Shown piece after piece: positions 7,759 through 16,227 of a DNA stretch of 64,000 nucleotides. The translations under genes and the position numbers were made by a program. A model generated the notes under the pieces. The model was not told the DNA's origin, did not search any database, and saw only the letters and a list, made by a program, of their open reading frames with translations. How positions within the stretch are numbered: the stretch's first letter is position 1; each line of letters opens with the position of its first letter. The stretch is taken from contig NZ_BBQI01000064.1 of assembly GCF_001652915.1 (NCBI RefSeq), positions 1-64,000 of the forward strand, written 5' to 3'. This DNA comes from Cupriavidus sp. D384 (GTDB lineage Bacteria; Pseudomonadota; Gammaproteobacteria; Burkholderiales; Burkholderiaceae).

Positions 7759-8778
7759 ATGCCATCACAGAGCAGAATTGCCAGGCATTGCTTCAACGTT
7801 CCATCGCGCCGCACATGGCTGCTGGCGCTGACGGGGTGCGCGCTGGCCGTGGCCATGTTGCCACGCCCGGCGCAGGCCGCGGCCTATCCCGACCGGCCCA
7901 TCCGGCTGGTGGTGCCGTTCCCGCCCGGCGGACCTACCGACCTGGTGTCGCGCGTGATCGCCAGGAAGATGTCGGATGAACTGGGCCAGCAGGTGCTGGT
8001 CGACAACCGGCCCGGAGCCAACGGCAATATCGGCAACGAGATCGTCGCCAAGGCGCCCGCCGATGGCTACACGGTGCTGTACAACACGTCGTCGATCGCG
8101 CTTAGCCAGGCGCTGTACAAGAAGCTGCCCTACGACGTGAAGCGCGACCTGGTGCCGGTAGCCATGACGGCCAACGTGCCGCTGGTGCTGGAAGTCAACG
8201 CGCAGGTGCCGGCGAACACGGTGCCCGAGTTCGTGGCATGGCTCAAGGCCCATCCCGGCAAGATGACCTACGGCTCGGCGGGCAACGGCAACGTCACGCA
8301 TCTGGCCGCGTTCCTGTTCCTGCAGGCCAACGGGCTGGACGCCGTGCACGCGCCGTACAAGGGCAGCGCCCCCGCGCTGACCGATCTCGCCAGCGGCCAG
8401 GTGCAGTTCATGACCGACACGATCAACTCGTCGCTGCCGTTTATCCGCGACAAGCGCATGAAGGCGCTGGCCGTGACCAGTGCTGTGCGCAGTGCGCAGT
8501 TGCCGGACGTGCCCACGCTGGCGGAATCGGGCATGCAGGGGTTCGAGGTCGGTGCCTGGCAGGGCATGATGGTGCCCGCCAGAACGCCGCCAGAAATCGT
8601 GCGCAAGCTGAACGCCGCGGCGCTGAAGGCGCTGGGTTCGGCCGATGTCCGCGCCAGCCTGGCCGCGCAGGGGGCCGAGGCACGTGGCTCCAGCCCCGAC
8701 GCCTACGCGAAATACCTGGCCCAGGAGATCGACCGCTGGCAAAAGGTGGTCAAGGACACGGGCGTCACGCTGGACTGA
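7759..8778 (+). CDS. Bug/TctC-family periplasmic solute-binding protein
   Basis: 339 residues with a Sec signal peptide (LLALTGCALAVAMLPRPAQAAA) and AGGAGA ahead of the start. The fold signature is complete: YPDRPIRLVVPFPPGGPTDL, VDNRPGANGNIG, APADGYT, Y-x-x-L-PYD, HAPYKGSAPAL. Bug proteins bind carboxylates between two lobes and normally feed a TctAB membrane pair; none is present here, as usual for the expanded Bug families of Burkholderiales. Its place inside a CoA-transferase/dehydrogenase operon suggests that it captures or senses the acid degraded by that operon. Confidence 0.92.
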   Translation: MPSQSRIARHCFNVPSRRTWLLALTGCALAVAMLPRPAQAAAYPDRPIRLVVPFPPGGPTDLVSRVIARKMSDELGQQVLVDNRPGANGNIGNEIVAKAPADGYTVLYNTSSIALSQALYKKLPYDVKRDLVPVAMTANVPLVLEVNAQVPANTVPEFVAWLKAHPGKMTYGSAGNGNVTHLAAFLFLQANGLDAVHAPYKGSAPALTDLASGQVQFMTDTINSSLPFIRDKRMKALAVTSAVRSAQLPDVPTLAESGMQGFEVGAWQGMMVPARTPPEIVRKLNAAALKALGSADVRASLAAQGAEARGSSPDAYAKYLAQEIDRWQKVVKDTGVTLD

Positions 8779-8839
8779 CCGGCATTGACCGGCATTGACC
8801 GGCCGCCGGCCGCTGGATCGATCAGTAAAGGAGTCGACA

Positions 8840-10000
8840 TTGCATTCGCTGTTTGGCACGTTTGCGCTGACCGCCTTGCCTGCCGGGGCTGCCGCGTTCC
8901 GGCAGGAGGTCAAGGCCTTCCTGCGGGACCATTTGCCCGCGCTGCCGCCCGATGTGCGGGCGCGCTCGTGGATGGGATTCGATGCCGGGTTCAGCCGCGC
9001 GCTGGCCCGGCGCGGGTGGGTGGGTATCACGCTGCCCGCGCAGTATGGCGGCGCCGGCCTCGATGCGTTCTCGCGCTTCGTGCTGGTGGAGGAACTGCTG
9101 GCCTGCGGCGCGCCGGTGTCGGCGCACTGGATCGCAGACCGTCAGAGCGGCCCGCTGATCCTGCGTTACGGCAGCGACGCACAACGCGCCTTCTACCTGC
9201 CGCGCATCTGCCGCGCCGAGGCGTTCTTCTGCATCGGCATGAGCGAGCCCAATTCTGGGTCCGACCTGGCAAGCGTGGCGACGCGTGCGGTGCCGCTGCC
9301 CGATGGCGGGTGGCGGCTCAATGGCCGCAAGATCTGGACGACCAATGCTGACCGCTGCCACTTCATGCTGGCGCTGGTGCGGACGTCGGGCGAGGCCGGT
9401 GACCGGCAGAAGGGCCTGTCGCAGGTGATCGTCGACCTGTCGCTGCCGGGCGTGACGGTACGGCCCATCCACGACCTCGCAGGCGATGCCCATTTTTCGG
9501 AGGTCAGCTTCGATGACGTGTTGCTGCCTGCCGACGCGCTGGTGGGGCAGGAGGGCGCGGGCTGGGAGCAGGTCAACGCAGAACTGGCTTTTGAGCGCAG
9601 CGGCCCGGAGCGGCTGTATTCAAGCGTGGTCCTGCTCGATGCGTGGATGACGGCGCTACGCCGGATGCCGGCGGTGCAGCGCGATGTGGTGACAATCGGC
9701 CGGATCATGGCGCAGCTTGCCACGCTACGCGCCATGTCGCTGGCCGTGACCGCCCGGCTGGCCGCCGGTGAAAGCCCGCTGGTCGAGGCTGCGCTGGTCA
9801 AGGACCTGGGCACCGGGCTGGAACAATCGATTGGCGCGCTGGCCGAGGCGGCACTGGGCGACGGCATGGATTTGGCCGCAGACGCCGACCTGTATCGCAC
9901 GGCGGCCTATGTGAGCCAGATCTCGCCGACCTATTCGCTGCGGGGCGGCACGCGAGAAATCCTGCGCGGGATGATCGCGCGGGGCCTGGGACTACGCTGA
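8840..10000 (+). CDS. Acyl-CoA dehydrogenase, canonical subunit
   Basis: 386 residues from a TTG start at 8840, chosen because AAAGGAG lies 6 bases upstream; the ATG-like lead at 8795 has no ribosome site. Family blocks are in order: FRQEVKAFLRDHL, FFCIGMSEPNSGSDLASVAT (FAD and substrate loop), WRLNGRKIWTTNADRCHFML, and a C-terminal SPTYSLRGGTREILRGMIAR. It would be an FAD flavoprotein forming the 2,3-double bond of an acyl-CoA. The next gene encodes a second, more divergent dehydrogenase only 14 bases away, so the two probably form a heteromer, as in the FadE28/FadE29 type enzymes. Confidence 0.88.
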   Translation: MHSLFGTFALTALPAGAAAFRQEVKAFLRDHLPALPPDVRARSWMGFDAGFSRALARRGWVGITLPAQYGGAGLDAFSRFVLVEELLACGAPVSAHWIADRQSGPLILRYGSDAQRAFYLPRICRAEAFFCIGMSEPNSGSDLASVATRAVPLPDGGWRLNGRKIWTTNADRCHFMLALVRTSGEAGDRQKGLSQVIVDLSLPGVTVRPIHDLAGDAHFSEVSFDDVLLPADALVGQEGAGWEQVNAELAFERSGPERLYSSVVLLDAWMTALRRMPAVQRDVVTIGRIMAQLATLRAMSLAVTARLAAGESPLVEAALVKDLGTGLEQSIGALAEAALGDGMDLAADADLYRTAAYVSQISPTYSLRGGTREILRGMIARGLGLR

Positions 10001-10014
10001 CACGGAGAATGGGC

Positions 10015-11049
10015 ATGGACGACATTTACGCCGACGCGCTGGAAACGGTGCTGCGCGATCACTGCACGCCAGCCGTGGTGCGAGCCATCGAGGCCGGCGA
10101 CGCACCCGTGGCCGCCGCGCTCTGGGCACAACTCGATGCCAGCGGTTTCGCGGACAGTCTGCTGCCTGATGCCGGCCTGACCCTGCGAGATATCTTGCCG
10201 ATGCTGCTGGTCATCGGGCAATACGCGATACCGCTGCCGCTGGGTCAGACCATGTTTGCGCGCGCGGTGCTGCACGCGGCCGGCGTTGCGATACCGGACG
10301 GGCCCGTCGCGCTAGCCAGTTTCGGGCAGCAGGGGCGTGCCAGAGTGGCCGATGGGGCCACGGCAAGCTGGTTCCTGACGCAGCAGGCAGGCCGTGCCTG
10401 GCTGTTGCATCGCGACGCCGCCAAAGTGGCGCCAACCGGCGTGCATGGCGACCTTACGGTCAGCATTGCCAGCCCGCCTGGGCCTGGCTTCGACCTGGCG
10501 CCGGGCACCTTGCAAACCATCGGTGCCGCGCTGCATGCTGCGCAGATGGCCGGCGCCATCGCGCGCGTGTTCGACCTGACCCTGCAGTACGCCAACGACC
10601 GCGTGCAGTTTGGCCGCCCAGTGGGCAAGTTCCAGGCGATCCAGCACCAGATCAGCGTGATGGCCGAGCAGGTGGCGGCCACGCGCATGGCTGCGCAGAT
10701 CGCATTTTCCGCCGAAGGCCCGACGCCGCATCGCATGCATGCTGCCATCGCCAAGTTCGGGGCCAGCGATGCCGTGACGCCGGTCACATCGATGGCCCAC
10801 GCCGTACACGGGGCCATCGGCATTACCGCTGAATACGACCTGCAGCTTTATACGCGCCGGCTGCATGCATGGCGCGTGGCCGATGGTTCGGAGCAATACT
10901 GGGCACGCGAAATCGGCCAGGTGGCCTGCGAGGCGAGTGGTGGCGCGGAAGCTGGTACGGGGACAGGTGCGGGGACAGGTGCGGTGGACATCATTCGCGC
11001 CTGGAGCGGTGAAGCCATGCAGCATCCGGTCGACCCAGCCGTCGCATAA
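10015..11049 (+). CDS. Acyl-CoA dehydrogenase, divergent partner subunit
   Basis: 344 residues. The second ATG (10015) is chosen over 10009 because GGAGA then has normal spacing. The C-terminal flavin-binding helical half is recognisable (YANDRVQFGRPVGKFQAIQHQISVMAEQ, then VHGAIGITAEYDLQLYTRRLHAW), while the N-terminal half lacks the usual serine/glycine substrate loop. This is the pattern of the small or non-catalytic chain in alpha2beta2 acyl-CoA dehydrogenases. The C-terminus carries a Gly/Thr-rich insert (TGTGAGTGA) produced by a 12-bp DNA repeat. It is the last gene of the cluster and converges with the FecR-like gene. Confidence 0.82.
   Translation: MDDIYADALETVLRDHCTPAVVRAIEAGDAPVAAALWAQLDASGFADSLLPDAGLTLRDILPMLLVIGQYAIPLPLGQTMFARAVLHAAGVAIPDGPVALASFGQQGRARVADGATASWFLTQQAGRAWLLHRDAAKVAPTGVHGDLTVSIASPPGPGFDLAPGTLQTIGAALHAAQMAGAIARVFDLTLQYANDRVQFGRPVGKFQAIQHQISVMAEQVAATRMAAQIAFSAEGPTPHRMHAAIAKFGASDAVTPVTSMAHAVHGAIGITAEYDLQLYTRRLHAWRVADGSEQYWAREIGQVACEASGGAEAGTGTGAGTGAVDIIRAWSGEAMQHPVDPAVA
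10954..10990 (+). repeat. 12-bp tandem repeat inside the dehydrogenase C-terminus
   Basis: GGTACGGGGACA is followed by GGTGCGGGGACA and by a slightly altered third unit (GGTGCGGTGGACA). The unit length keeps the frame and codes for alternating Gly/Thr/Ala in the tail of the acyl-CoA dehydrogenase. It could vary in copy number between strains without breaking the gene. Confidence 0.7.
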
Positions 11050-11066
11050 AAATCGTAAAGCGACGA

Positions 11067-12050
11067 TCAGGCCGGTAGCACCGTGGTCCAGTAGCGCGTC
11101 ATGAAATGGATGCGCACCGGCAGCATGCCGCGTAGTGCGTCGAGGATGCGATCGGTGTCGGCGATAGGGAAGGTGCCGGACACGCGCAGGCCCGCGATGG
11201 CGGGATCGCAGCGCAGATGGCCCGGGCGATAGCGGTCGACATCGGCCAGGAATGCATCGAGCCGCATGTCGGCCGCCACCAGCATGCCGTCGGTCCAGGC
11301 AGTGGCGGCGTCGGACAGCGGTGCAGGGGCCTCGACACGTGTGGACGTGAAGTGCGTGGCCTGGCCGGCCATGACGATGCGCTCGGCGTCCGTGTCTTCG
11401 GCGGGGCGCACCGACACGGCGCCTTCGGTCACGCCGATCCAGCCCGCATCGGGCAGATGCCGCACCGCGAAGCGCGTACCCAGCGGCTGCAGCGTGGCCG
11501 CCTGCGTGGCGACGACGAACGGCCGTGGCGCGGCTGCCGCATCGCGTGCGGTCTCGATCTCGATCTCGCCGCGCTTCAGGATCACGCGGCGCTCGGTGGC
11601 CGAGAAGGCGATGTCGATGGCGGTATCGGTATTGAGCTGCACAAGCGTGCCGTCGTCGAGCGTCAGCCTGCGCTGCTCGCCCACGGTGGTGTGCGCGTCG
11701 GCCAGCCAGCCCTGCAAGGGCGTGTGCTCGCGCGTCATCCAGCCTACGCCACCGCCCACGAACAGCACGGCAAGCGCCCGGACGGCCTGGCGGCGATTGG
11801 CCGAGCGGGGCGGCGCCAGCGCGGCACTGGCCATGGCGCTGGCTAGCGGCGAAGCCACGCCGCGCAGCCGGGCGTTGACGGCTTCGATATGCGCCCAGGC
11901 GCGGGCGTGTTCGGGATGTTCGAGCCAGCGGCGCCAGGCTGCGCGCGTGGCATCGTCGGCATCGCTGCCTTGCAGCGTAACCAGCCATTCCACGGCGGCA
12001 TGTGCCACGTCGGGCCGGATGGCGGCGGGTACTGGGGGCGTGCGGTTCAT
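11067..12050 (-). CDS. FecR-family sigma-factor regulator
   Basis: 327 residues. The cytoplasmic N-terminal FecR domain (AAVEWLVTLQGSDADDATRAAWRRWLEHPEHARAWAHIE) has the conserved W-x-x-W pattern. A weak membrane segment (AVRALAVLFVGGGVGWM, about residue 90) follows, and then the periplasmic FecR domain (VGEQRRLTLDDGTLVQLNTDTAIDI). In the known system FecR receives a signal from a TonB-dependent receptor and activates FecI. The gene lies directly downstream of the sigma factor gene at 12061-12570. No receptor gene follows on this strand, since an unrelated acyl-CoA dehydrogenase faces it. Confidence 0.9.
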   Translation of the reverse strand: MNRTPPVPAAIRPDVAHAAVEWLVTLQGSDADDATRAAWRRWLEHPEHARAWAHIEAVNARLRGVASPLASAMASAALAPPRSANRRQAVRALAVLFVGGGVGWMTREHTPLQGWLADAHTTVGEQRRLTLDDGTLVQLNTDTAIDIAFSATERRVILKRGEIEIETARDAAAAPRPFVVATQAATLQPLGTRFAVRHLPDAGWIGVTEGAVSVRPAEDTDAERIVMAGQATHFTSTRVEAPAPLSDAATAWTDGMLVAADMRLDAFLADVDRYRPGHLRCDPAIAGLRVSGTFPIADTDRILDALRGMLPVRIHFMTRYWTTVLPA

Positions 12051-12060
12051 GGCGCTGAGG

Positions 12061-12570
12061 TCACGGTGCCGAGATGGCGAAATAGCACTGCGTGCCGGCG
12101 CGGATCAGGTAGCGCTTGACGGTGGTGACGGAGATATTCAGGGCGGCGGCGATGTCCGCCTGGCTCAGGCCGTCAAGCTGTGCCATCAGGAATGCGCGCT
12201 GGACCGGCACGGGCAGGCCGTCGAGCAGTTCGGCAATTTCCTGCAGCGTTTCCAGCAGGATCGCCCGTTCCTCGACCGAGGGCACCAGCGACGGCGGCTG
12301 GTACGCCAGCGCTTCGAGGTACGCCTGTTCGAGCTTGTCGCGGCGCCACTGGTTTGCCATCACGCGTTGCGCGACGGTGGTCAGGAAGGCGCGCGGTTCA
12401 AGAATGGACGGGGTTTCCTCGCGGGCCAGCAGACGCATGAACGTGTCCTGGGCCAGGTCTGCGGAACGATGCCAGCAACCCACCTTGCGGTGCAGCCAGC
12501 CAAGCAGCCAGCGGTGATGGCTGCTGTACAGCGCGTGAATGTCCTGATGGGGACCGGCGTCGGCGGCCAT
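12061..12570 (-). CDS. ECF sigma factor, FecI type
   Basis: 169 residues from the ATG at 12570, preceded by AAGGAAAGG; longer starts upstream have no ribosome site and cross the Fur-box-like sequence. Sigma-70 region 2 is seen as HHRWLLGWLHRKVGCWHRSADLAQDTFMRLL and region 4 as LPVPVQRAFLMAQLDGLSQADIAAALNISVTTVKRYL. Gene order sigma-FecR is the iron-starvation arrangement. The sigma factor would direct transcription of a TonB-dependent siderophore or haem receptor, but none is adjacent. A Fur-type operator precedes the gene. Confidence 0.92.
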   Translation of the reverse strand: MAADAGPHQDIHALYSSHHRWLLGWLHRKVGCWHRSADLAQDTFMRLLAREETPSILEPRAFLTTVAQRVMANQWRRDKLEQAYLEALAYQPPSLVPSVEERAILLETLQEIAELLDGLPVPVQRAFLMAQLDGLSQADIAAALNISVTTVKRYLIRAGTQCYFAISAP

Positions 12571-12618
12571 TGTCCTTTCCTTGTCGCCGCGGCGGGCCTG
12601 CAGAGGTACGAAGTACCG

Positions 12619-12641
12619 GGAAATGAGAATCGTTATTATAT
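12619..12641. promoter_or_regulatory. Fur-box-like operator upstream of the FecI-type sigma gene
   Basis: AAATGAGAATCGTTATTATA closely follows the Fur consensus of alternating GATAAT-like hexamers (AATGAGAAT followed by CGTTATTAT). It lies about 50 bases before the sigma-factor ATG, where a repressor would block the promoter under iron-replete conditions. Confidence 0.7.
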
Positions 12642-12723
12642 GGACGCGTGCCGCGCGGAGCAAATGAAACGTGGCCGGCACGTGGCGAACGTCGTGCCCG
12701 TGCCACGCTCTCTGTCGCGGCCG

Positions 12724-13401
12724 TCAGTTGGCGGTCATTTCCACGCGGCAATCCATTTCGGGTTTGCCGGGCAAGGCCAGCCGGGCGTCTGGGCCCTTGT
12801 CCCAGAACTGCGCCTCGCCGTCCTTGAGCGTGGCCGCATAGCGGGCGCCGGAGGCGGCCGGTGCTTGCTGCAGCACCAGTTGCTGGTCCAGCCAGCGCAA
12901 GTACGCGTAGCCCGGGTCGGTCTGTACGAAGGTGCCGGCGATGACTGCCTCCACGCCGGGGCAGCGGATATTGAACGGGCCCCGGCTGATGCCTCGGTCG
13001 TCCTGCGTGCGGGCGCCGGCATAGCCATGGCGCAGATCGTAGATTCGCTGCAGATAGTTGGTGGCCGTGCAGGCATGCGCGTCGTCGGCCTTCCAGCAAT
13101 CGTTGCGGCCCTTGATCCAGCCCCGCTGCTCGGCAATCAGCGATTTTTTCTGCGCGGTCGGCAGCGACCGTGCATCGAGTGCCAGGCCGTAGAGGCGCGT
13201 GGTTTCGCGGTCCAGCCGCGCCAGCGTGGCGTCCTTGCAGACCATCTGCTCGATCTGTCCATCCGCTTTCTTGCAGTCGAAGCTCGGCGTGGCGGCGGCC
13301 TGCGCGGCTTGTACCGGCGCAGGGCCGGCGAAAGAGAGTACGGCGATAGCGGCAGGGAGGATGGTCGGCAGGGCAGGCAGCAGGGCGGGGCGTCTGGACA
13401 T
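12724..13401 (-). CDS. Exported DUF1311/LprI-type protein with MliC-like C-terminus
   Basis: 225 residues with a signal peptide ending near PVQAAQA. The N-terminal domain has the LprI/DUF1311 pattern (SFDCKKADGQIEQMVCKDATLARLDRETTRLY, EQRGWIKGRNDCW, YLQRIYDLRHGY) with its paired cysteines. The last 70 residues (ARYAATLKDGEAQFWDKGPDARLALPGKPEMDCR) look like the MliC fold of C-type lysozyme inhibitors. Both domain families inhibit lysozyme, so a periplasmic defence against host or predator lysozyme is a reasonable inference. The two domains in one chain should reinforce each other. Confidence 0.75.
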   Translation of the reverse strand: MSRRPALLPALPTILPAAIAVLSFAGPAPVQAAQAAATPSFDCKKADGQIEQMVCKDATLARLDRETTRLYGLALDARSLPTAQKKSLIAEQRGWIKGRNDCWKADDAHACTATNYLQRIYDLRHGYAGARTQDDRGISRGPFNIRCPGVEAVIAGTFVQTDPGYAYLRWLDQQLVLQQAPAASGARYAATLKDGEAQFWDKGPDARLALPGKPEMDCRVEMTAN

Positions 13402-13424
13402 GGCAGGGGTCTCCTGCGGGCCGC

Positions 13425-13811
13425 TCAGCCCGCGTTGCGATCGATCACGACGAAATGCTTGCGTACGGGTTCGATGACTTCGAATACGCCTTCGAATCCC
13501 GCCGGGATCACGCAGGCATCGCCCGGGCCGAACTCCCGTGCGCTACCAGTATGGCTGGTGATGCGCAGCCGGCCACTGATGACGCAGAAGAATTCTTCCT
13601 TGCCGGCGGGAAAGGCAATGCGCCACGCGCCCGGCTGGCATGCCCAGATGCCACAGTCGAAATCGCCCTGCTCGGCGCTGTAGTGCGTCCAGGTGGTGCG
13701 GTCGGGATTGCCCTGCACCAGGCGGTCGGGCCGTGGATTGTCGTGTGTGGGGGCCGGATCGGCACGGAAATCGACCAGGGAGACGGGGGCGGGGGAAGTC
13801 GCTTGCGGCAT
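13425..13811 (-). CDS. Cupin-domain protein (EutQ/DUF861-like)
   Basis: 128 residues from the ATG at 13811; the longer frame to 13931 has an implausible Pro-rich lead. The single small cupin barrel has motifs FPAGKEEFFCVISGRLRITSHTG and FGPGDACVIPAGFEGVFEV. RTTWTHYSAEQGDFDCGIWACQPG upstream is typical of the cupin_3 family. Metal-binding His residues of classical cupins are largely replaced (KEEFFC). It may bind a small ligand instead of acting as a dioxygenase. No functional link to its neighbours is apparent. Confidence 0.75.
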   Translation of the reverse strand: MPQATSPAPVSLVDFRADPAPTHDNPRPDRLVQGNPDRTTWTHYSAEQGDFDCGIWACQPGAWRIAFPAGKEEFFCVISGRLRITSHTGSAREFGPGDACVIPAGFEGVFEVIEPVRKHFVVIDRNAG

Positions 13812-13950
13812 GGGTGGCGACCCGGGCAAAACCGGGCGAGGCAGGTCTGAAGGGTTTGAAGGGGCTAAAGAGGGTGTACAGCCGTAAGTGTAGCTGCCGA
13901 TGCCGTGGGTGCCCGGGCGCCGGCCGGACACGCCGGCCAGCGATCAGCGG

Positions 13951-14844
13951 TCAGCGGCCGGCCGCCTTGTCGCGCAGGAAGGCCACCAGTGTCGTCACGG
14001 CGCGTGTCTGGTAGCGGGCCGGCATGTACAGCAGGTACATGGTGGTGCGCAGGAATGCCAGGTCCTGGGGTGGCAGGGGCAGTTGCAGCAAGGTACTGGC
14101 GGCCAGGTCGCGGTCGACCATGTAGCGGGGCACCAGCCCAACGCCCAGCCCCTGCAGGATGGCGTCGCGCAGGAAGAAGAAATTGGCCGACATCAGGCGC
14201 GGCCGGATACTCGGCACCCCGCCCGCCGCGCCGGCCCGGCCCGCGGCATGCAGCTTCTGGCCGGTCAGCTCGGAGGTAATCAGCGGCAGGTCACGGAACT
14301 GGTCGAGCGTGCGCGGCATGCCGTATTCGCGCACCAGCTGCGGGGTGGCGCAGGCCACATATTCGACATCGCCCAGGCTGTGGGCCACGGCGTTGGTGGG
14401 CGTTTCCGCCATGACGCGGATGGAGAAGTCCACCGCCCCCTTGATCAGGTCCTCGATGTCGTTATCGAAAATGACATTGAGCGTGATGGCGGGGTACATC
14501 GTCATGAACTCGATAAACCAGGCCGACATGGTGTGCTGGCCGAATCCGCTCGGCACGCTTAGCCGCACCGTGCCGCTCAGGCGTTTGCCCAGGCTCTGCA
14601 CCGATTCCTGGGCGGCCATCAGTTCGTGGCGGATGGCGCGGCCATGTTCGTAGAGTTGCCATCCCAGCTCGGTGGGTTCGAGCTGCCGGGTGCTGCGCCT
14701 GAGCAGTTCGGCCCCAAGCTGGCGCTCGAAATGATTGAGCCGCTTGCTCACATTGGCGCGGCTCATGCCGAGCTGGCTGGCGGCCCGGCTCAAGTTGCCG
14801 GCGTCGATGATATCGACCAGCAATGCGAGTGCGTTCAGGTCCAT
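13951..14844 (-). CDS. LysR-family transcriptional regulator
   Basis: 297 residues from the ATG at 14844, with AAAGG upstream; a TTG two codons earlier is less likely. The winged helix-turn-helix reads MDLNALALLVDIIDAGNLSRAASQLGMSRANVSKRLNHFERQLG. The effector domain resembles the CrgA-like LysR group that often sits beside catabolic enzymes. It is divergent from the CoA-transferase and Bug genes starting at 14983, which are its probable targets. Confidence 0.9.
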   Translation of the reverse strand: MDLNALALLVDIIDAGNLSRAASQLGMSRANVSKRLNHFERQLGAELLRRSTRQLEPTELGWQLYEHGRAIRHELMAAQESVQSLGKRLSGTVRLSVPSGFGQHTMSAWFIEFMTMYPAITLNVIFDNDIEDLIKGAVDFSIRVMAETPTNAVAHSLGDVEYVACATPQLVREYGMPRTLDQFRDLPLITSELTGQKLHAAGRAGAAGGVPSIRPRLMSANFFFLRDAILQGLGVGLVPRYMVDRDLAASTLLQLPLPPQDLAFLRTTMYLLYMPARYQTRAVTTLVAFLRDKAAGR

Positions 14845-14885
14845 TGTCAACCTTTAGTATTCATATATGGTGAAAACCGGTTGCA

Positions 14886-14915
14886 ATTGTCAAGCATAAG
14901 GAACATATGGACAAT
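14886..14915. promoter_or_regulatory. Inverted repeat ATTGTC-N18-GACAAT in a divergent LysR promoter
   Basis: The two hexamers are perfect reverse complements and sit within longer, imperfect arms (TGCAATTGTC and GGACAATGCA). They lie between the lysR start at 14844 and the CoA-transferase start at 14983. Such spaced dyads are usual for LysR tetramers. Assignment is by position only. Confidence 0.4.
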
Positions 14916-14982
14916 GCATGCTCGTAAAGACAACCGGACCTCCCTGGCAGGAACAGATCCGGACGCGGGGAGACGCAGCAAA

Positions 14983-16194
14983 ATGAATCACGAAAACATG
15001 GCATCGCTGCCGCTGGCCGGCGTGCGGGTGCTGGATCTGTCACGTGTGCTGGCAGGCCCGATGTGCGCGATGGCGCTGGCCGACCTGGGTGCCGACGTCA
15101 TCAAGGTGGAGCATCCCGCCCGGGGCGACGACACCCGCGACTGGGGCGTGCGCATCGGCTCGCGCAATACTTCCTATTTCAATAGCGCCAATCGCAACAA
15201 GCGTTCGGTGACGCTGGACCTGCAGGACGAGGCAGGCCTGGCGCTGGCCCGGCAGCTCGCCGCGCAGTGCGACGTGGTGATCCAGAACTTCAAGGTGGGT
15301 GGCGCCGAGAAACTCGGCCTGGGCTACGAACAGCTCAGCGAGACCAATCCGCGCCTGGTCTACTGTTCGATTTCCGGCTACGCCCGCTTCACGCCCGAGG
15401 CCGAACGCCCCGGCTACGACCTGGTGGTGCAGGGCGAGTCCGGCGTGATGGCGACCAACGGCGAGGCCGGACAGGGCCCGCTGAAGTTCGGCGTGGCGGC
15501 CGTCGACATGTTCACGGGCATGTATTCCGCCCAGGCGATCCTGGCCGCGCTGTTCGCGCGCCAGTCCACCGGCCGCGGCCGCCACGTGCAGATGGCGCTC
15601 TACGACTGCGGCGTGATGATTACGTCCTACTACGGCATGGAAGCCTTGCTCAAGGCCGGTGACCCGCCCAAGTTCGGCAATGCGCATCCGTCCATCGTCC
15701 CCTATGGCGTGTTTGAAGCCGCCGATGGTCCGCTGGTGATCACGGTTGGCAACAACGGCCAGTTCCAGCGCTTCTGCCGCGAGGTCATCGGCTGCCCCGA
15801 ATGGGCCGATGACGAACGCTTTGCCACCAACACGGCGCGCTCTGCCCATCGCGACGAACTGCTTGCGCAAGTGCGGGAGCGGCTGCAGCGCTTCACGCGC
15901 GCCGACCTGCTGCAGCGCCTGACGGCTGCGCAGATCCCGTGCGGCGAGGTGCTGGGCATGCTGGACGCGCTGCAATCCGAACGCACGGCGCAAGCCGGCC
16001 TGCTGCATCGATTCGAGGACAGCGAGGCCGGCGAACAGGCCGTGCTCGCTCCGCCGTATGCACTCGATGGTCAGCGCCTGCCCGTGCGCATGCCGCCGCC
16101 CCACATGGGACAGCATACGCATGAAGTGTTCAAGGAATTGCTGAAGCTCGACGACGACGCCATCGCGGATCTCCAATCCCGAGGCGTGATCTGA
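14983..16194 (+). CDS. CaiB/BaiF family III CoA-transferase
   Basis: 403 residues. The ATG at 14983 follows GGGGAGACGCAGCAA; an alternative is the Met five codons on (MASLPLAG). Motifs: LPLAGVRVLDLSRVLAGPMC, DLGADVIKVEHP, ANRNKRSVTLDLQ, NPRLVYCSISGY, and ERPGYDLVVQGESG at the catalytic aspartate region. It is closer to succinyl-CoA-dependent transferases (DDTRDWG motif) than to the transferase at 5957. It is co-transcribed with a Bug binding protein 33 bases downstream, so it probably activates the acid taken up by that system. Confidence 0.9.
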   Translation: MNHENMASLPLAGVRVLDLSRVLAGPMCAMALADLGADVIKVEHPARGDDTRDWGVRIGSRNTSYFNSANRNKRSVTLDLQDEAGLALARQLAAQCDVVIQNFKVGGAEKLGLGYEQLSETNPRLVYCSISGYARFTPEAERPGYDLVVQGESGVMATNGEAGQGPLKFGVAAVDMFTGMYSAQAILAALFARQSTGRGRHVQMALYDCGVMITSYYGMEALLKAGDPPKFGNAHPSIVPYGVFEAADGPLVITVGNNGQFQRFCREVIGCPEWADDERFATNTARSAHRDELLAQVRERLQRFTRADLLQRLTAAQIPCGEVLGMLDALQSERTAQAGLLHRFEDSEAGEQAVLAPPYALDGQRLPVRMPPPHMGQHTHEVFKELLKLDDDAIADLQSRGVI

Positions 16195-16227
16195 CCCCCG
16201 AATTTTCGATCGACAGGAGACAAGACA

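Noticed and set aside
7759-8778. TctAB membrane partners for the Bug protein
   Set aside because: I looked for TctA/TctB-like hydrophobic frames around all three Bug genes and saw none, so a complete tripartite transporter is not claimed.
10312-11988. Long minus-strand frame of 558 residues
   Set aside because: It lies antisense to the acyl-CoA dehydrogenase and in another frame through FecR; Arg/Ala/His-rich composition shows it is a GC shadow.
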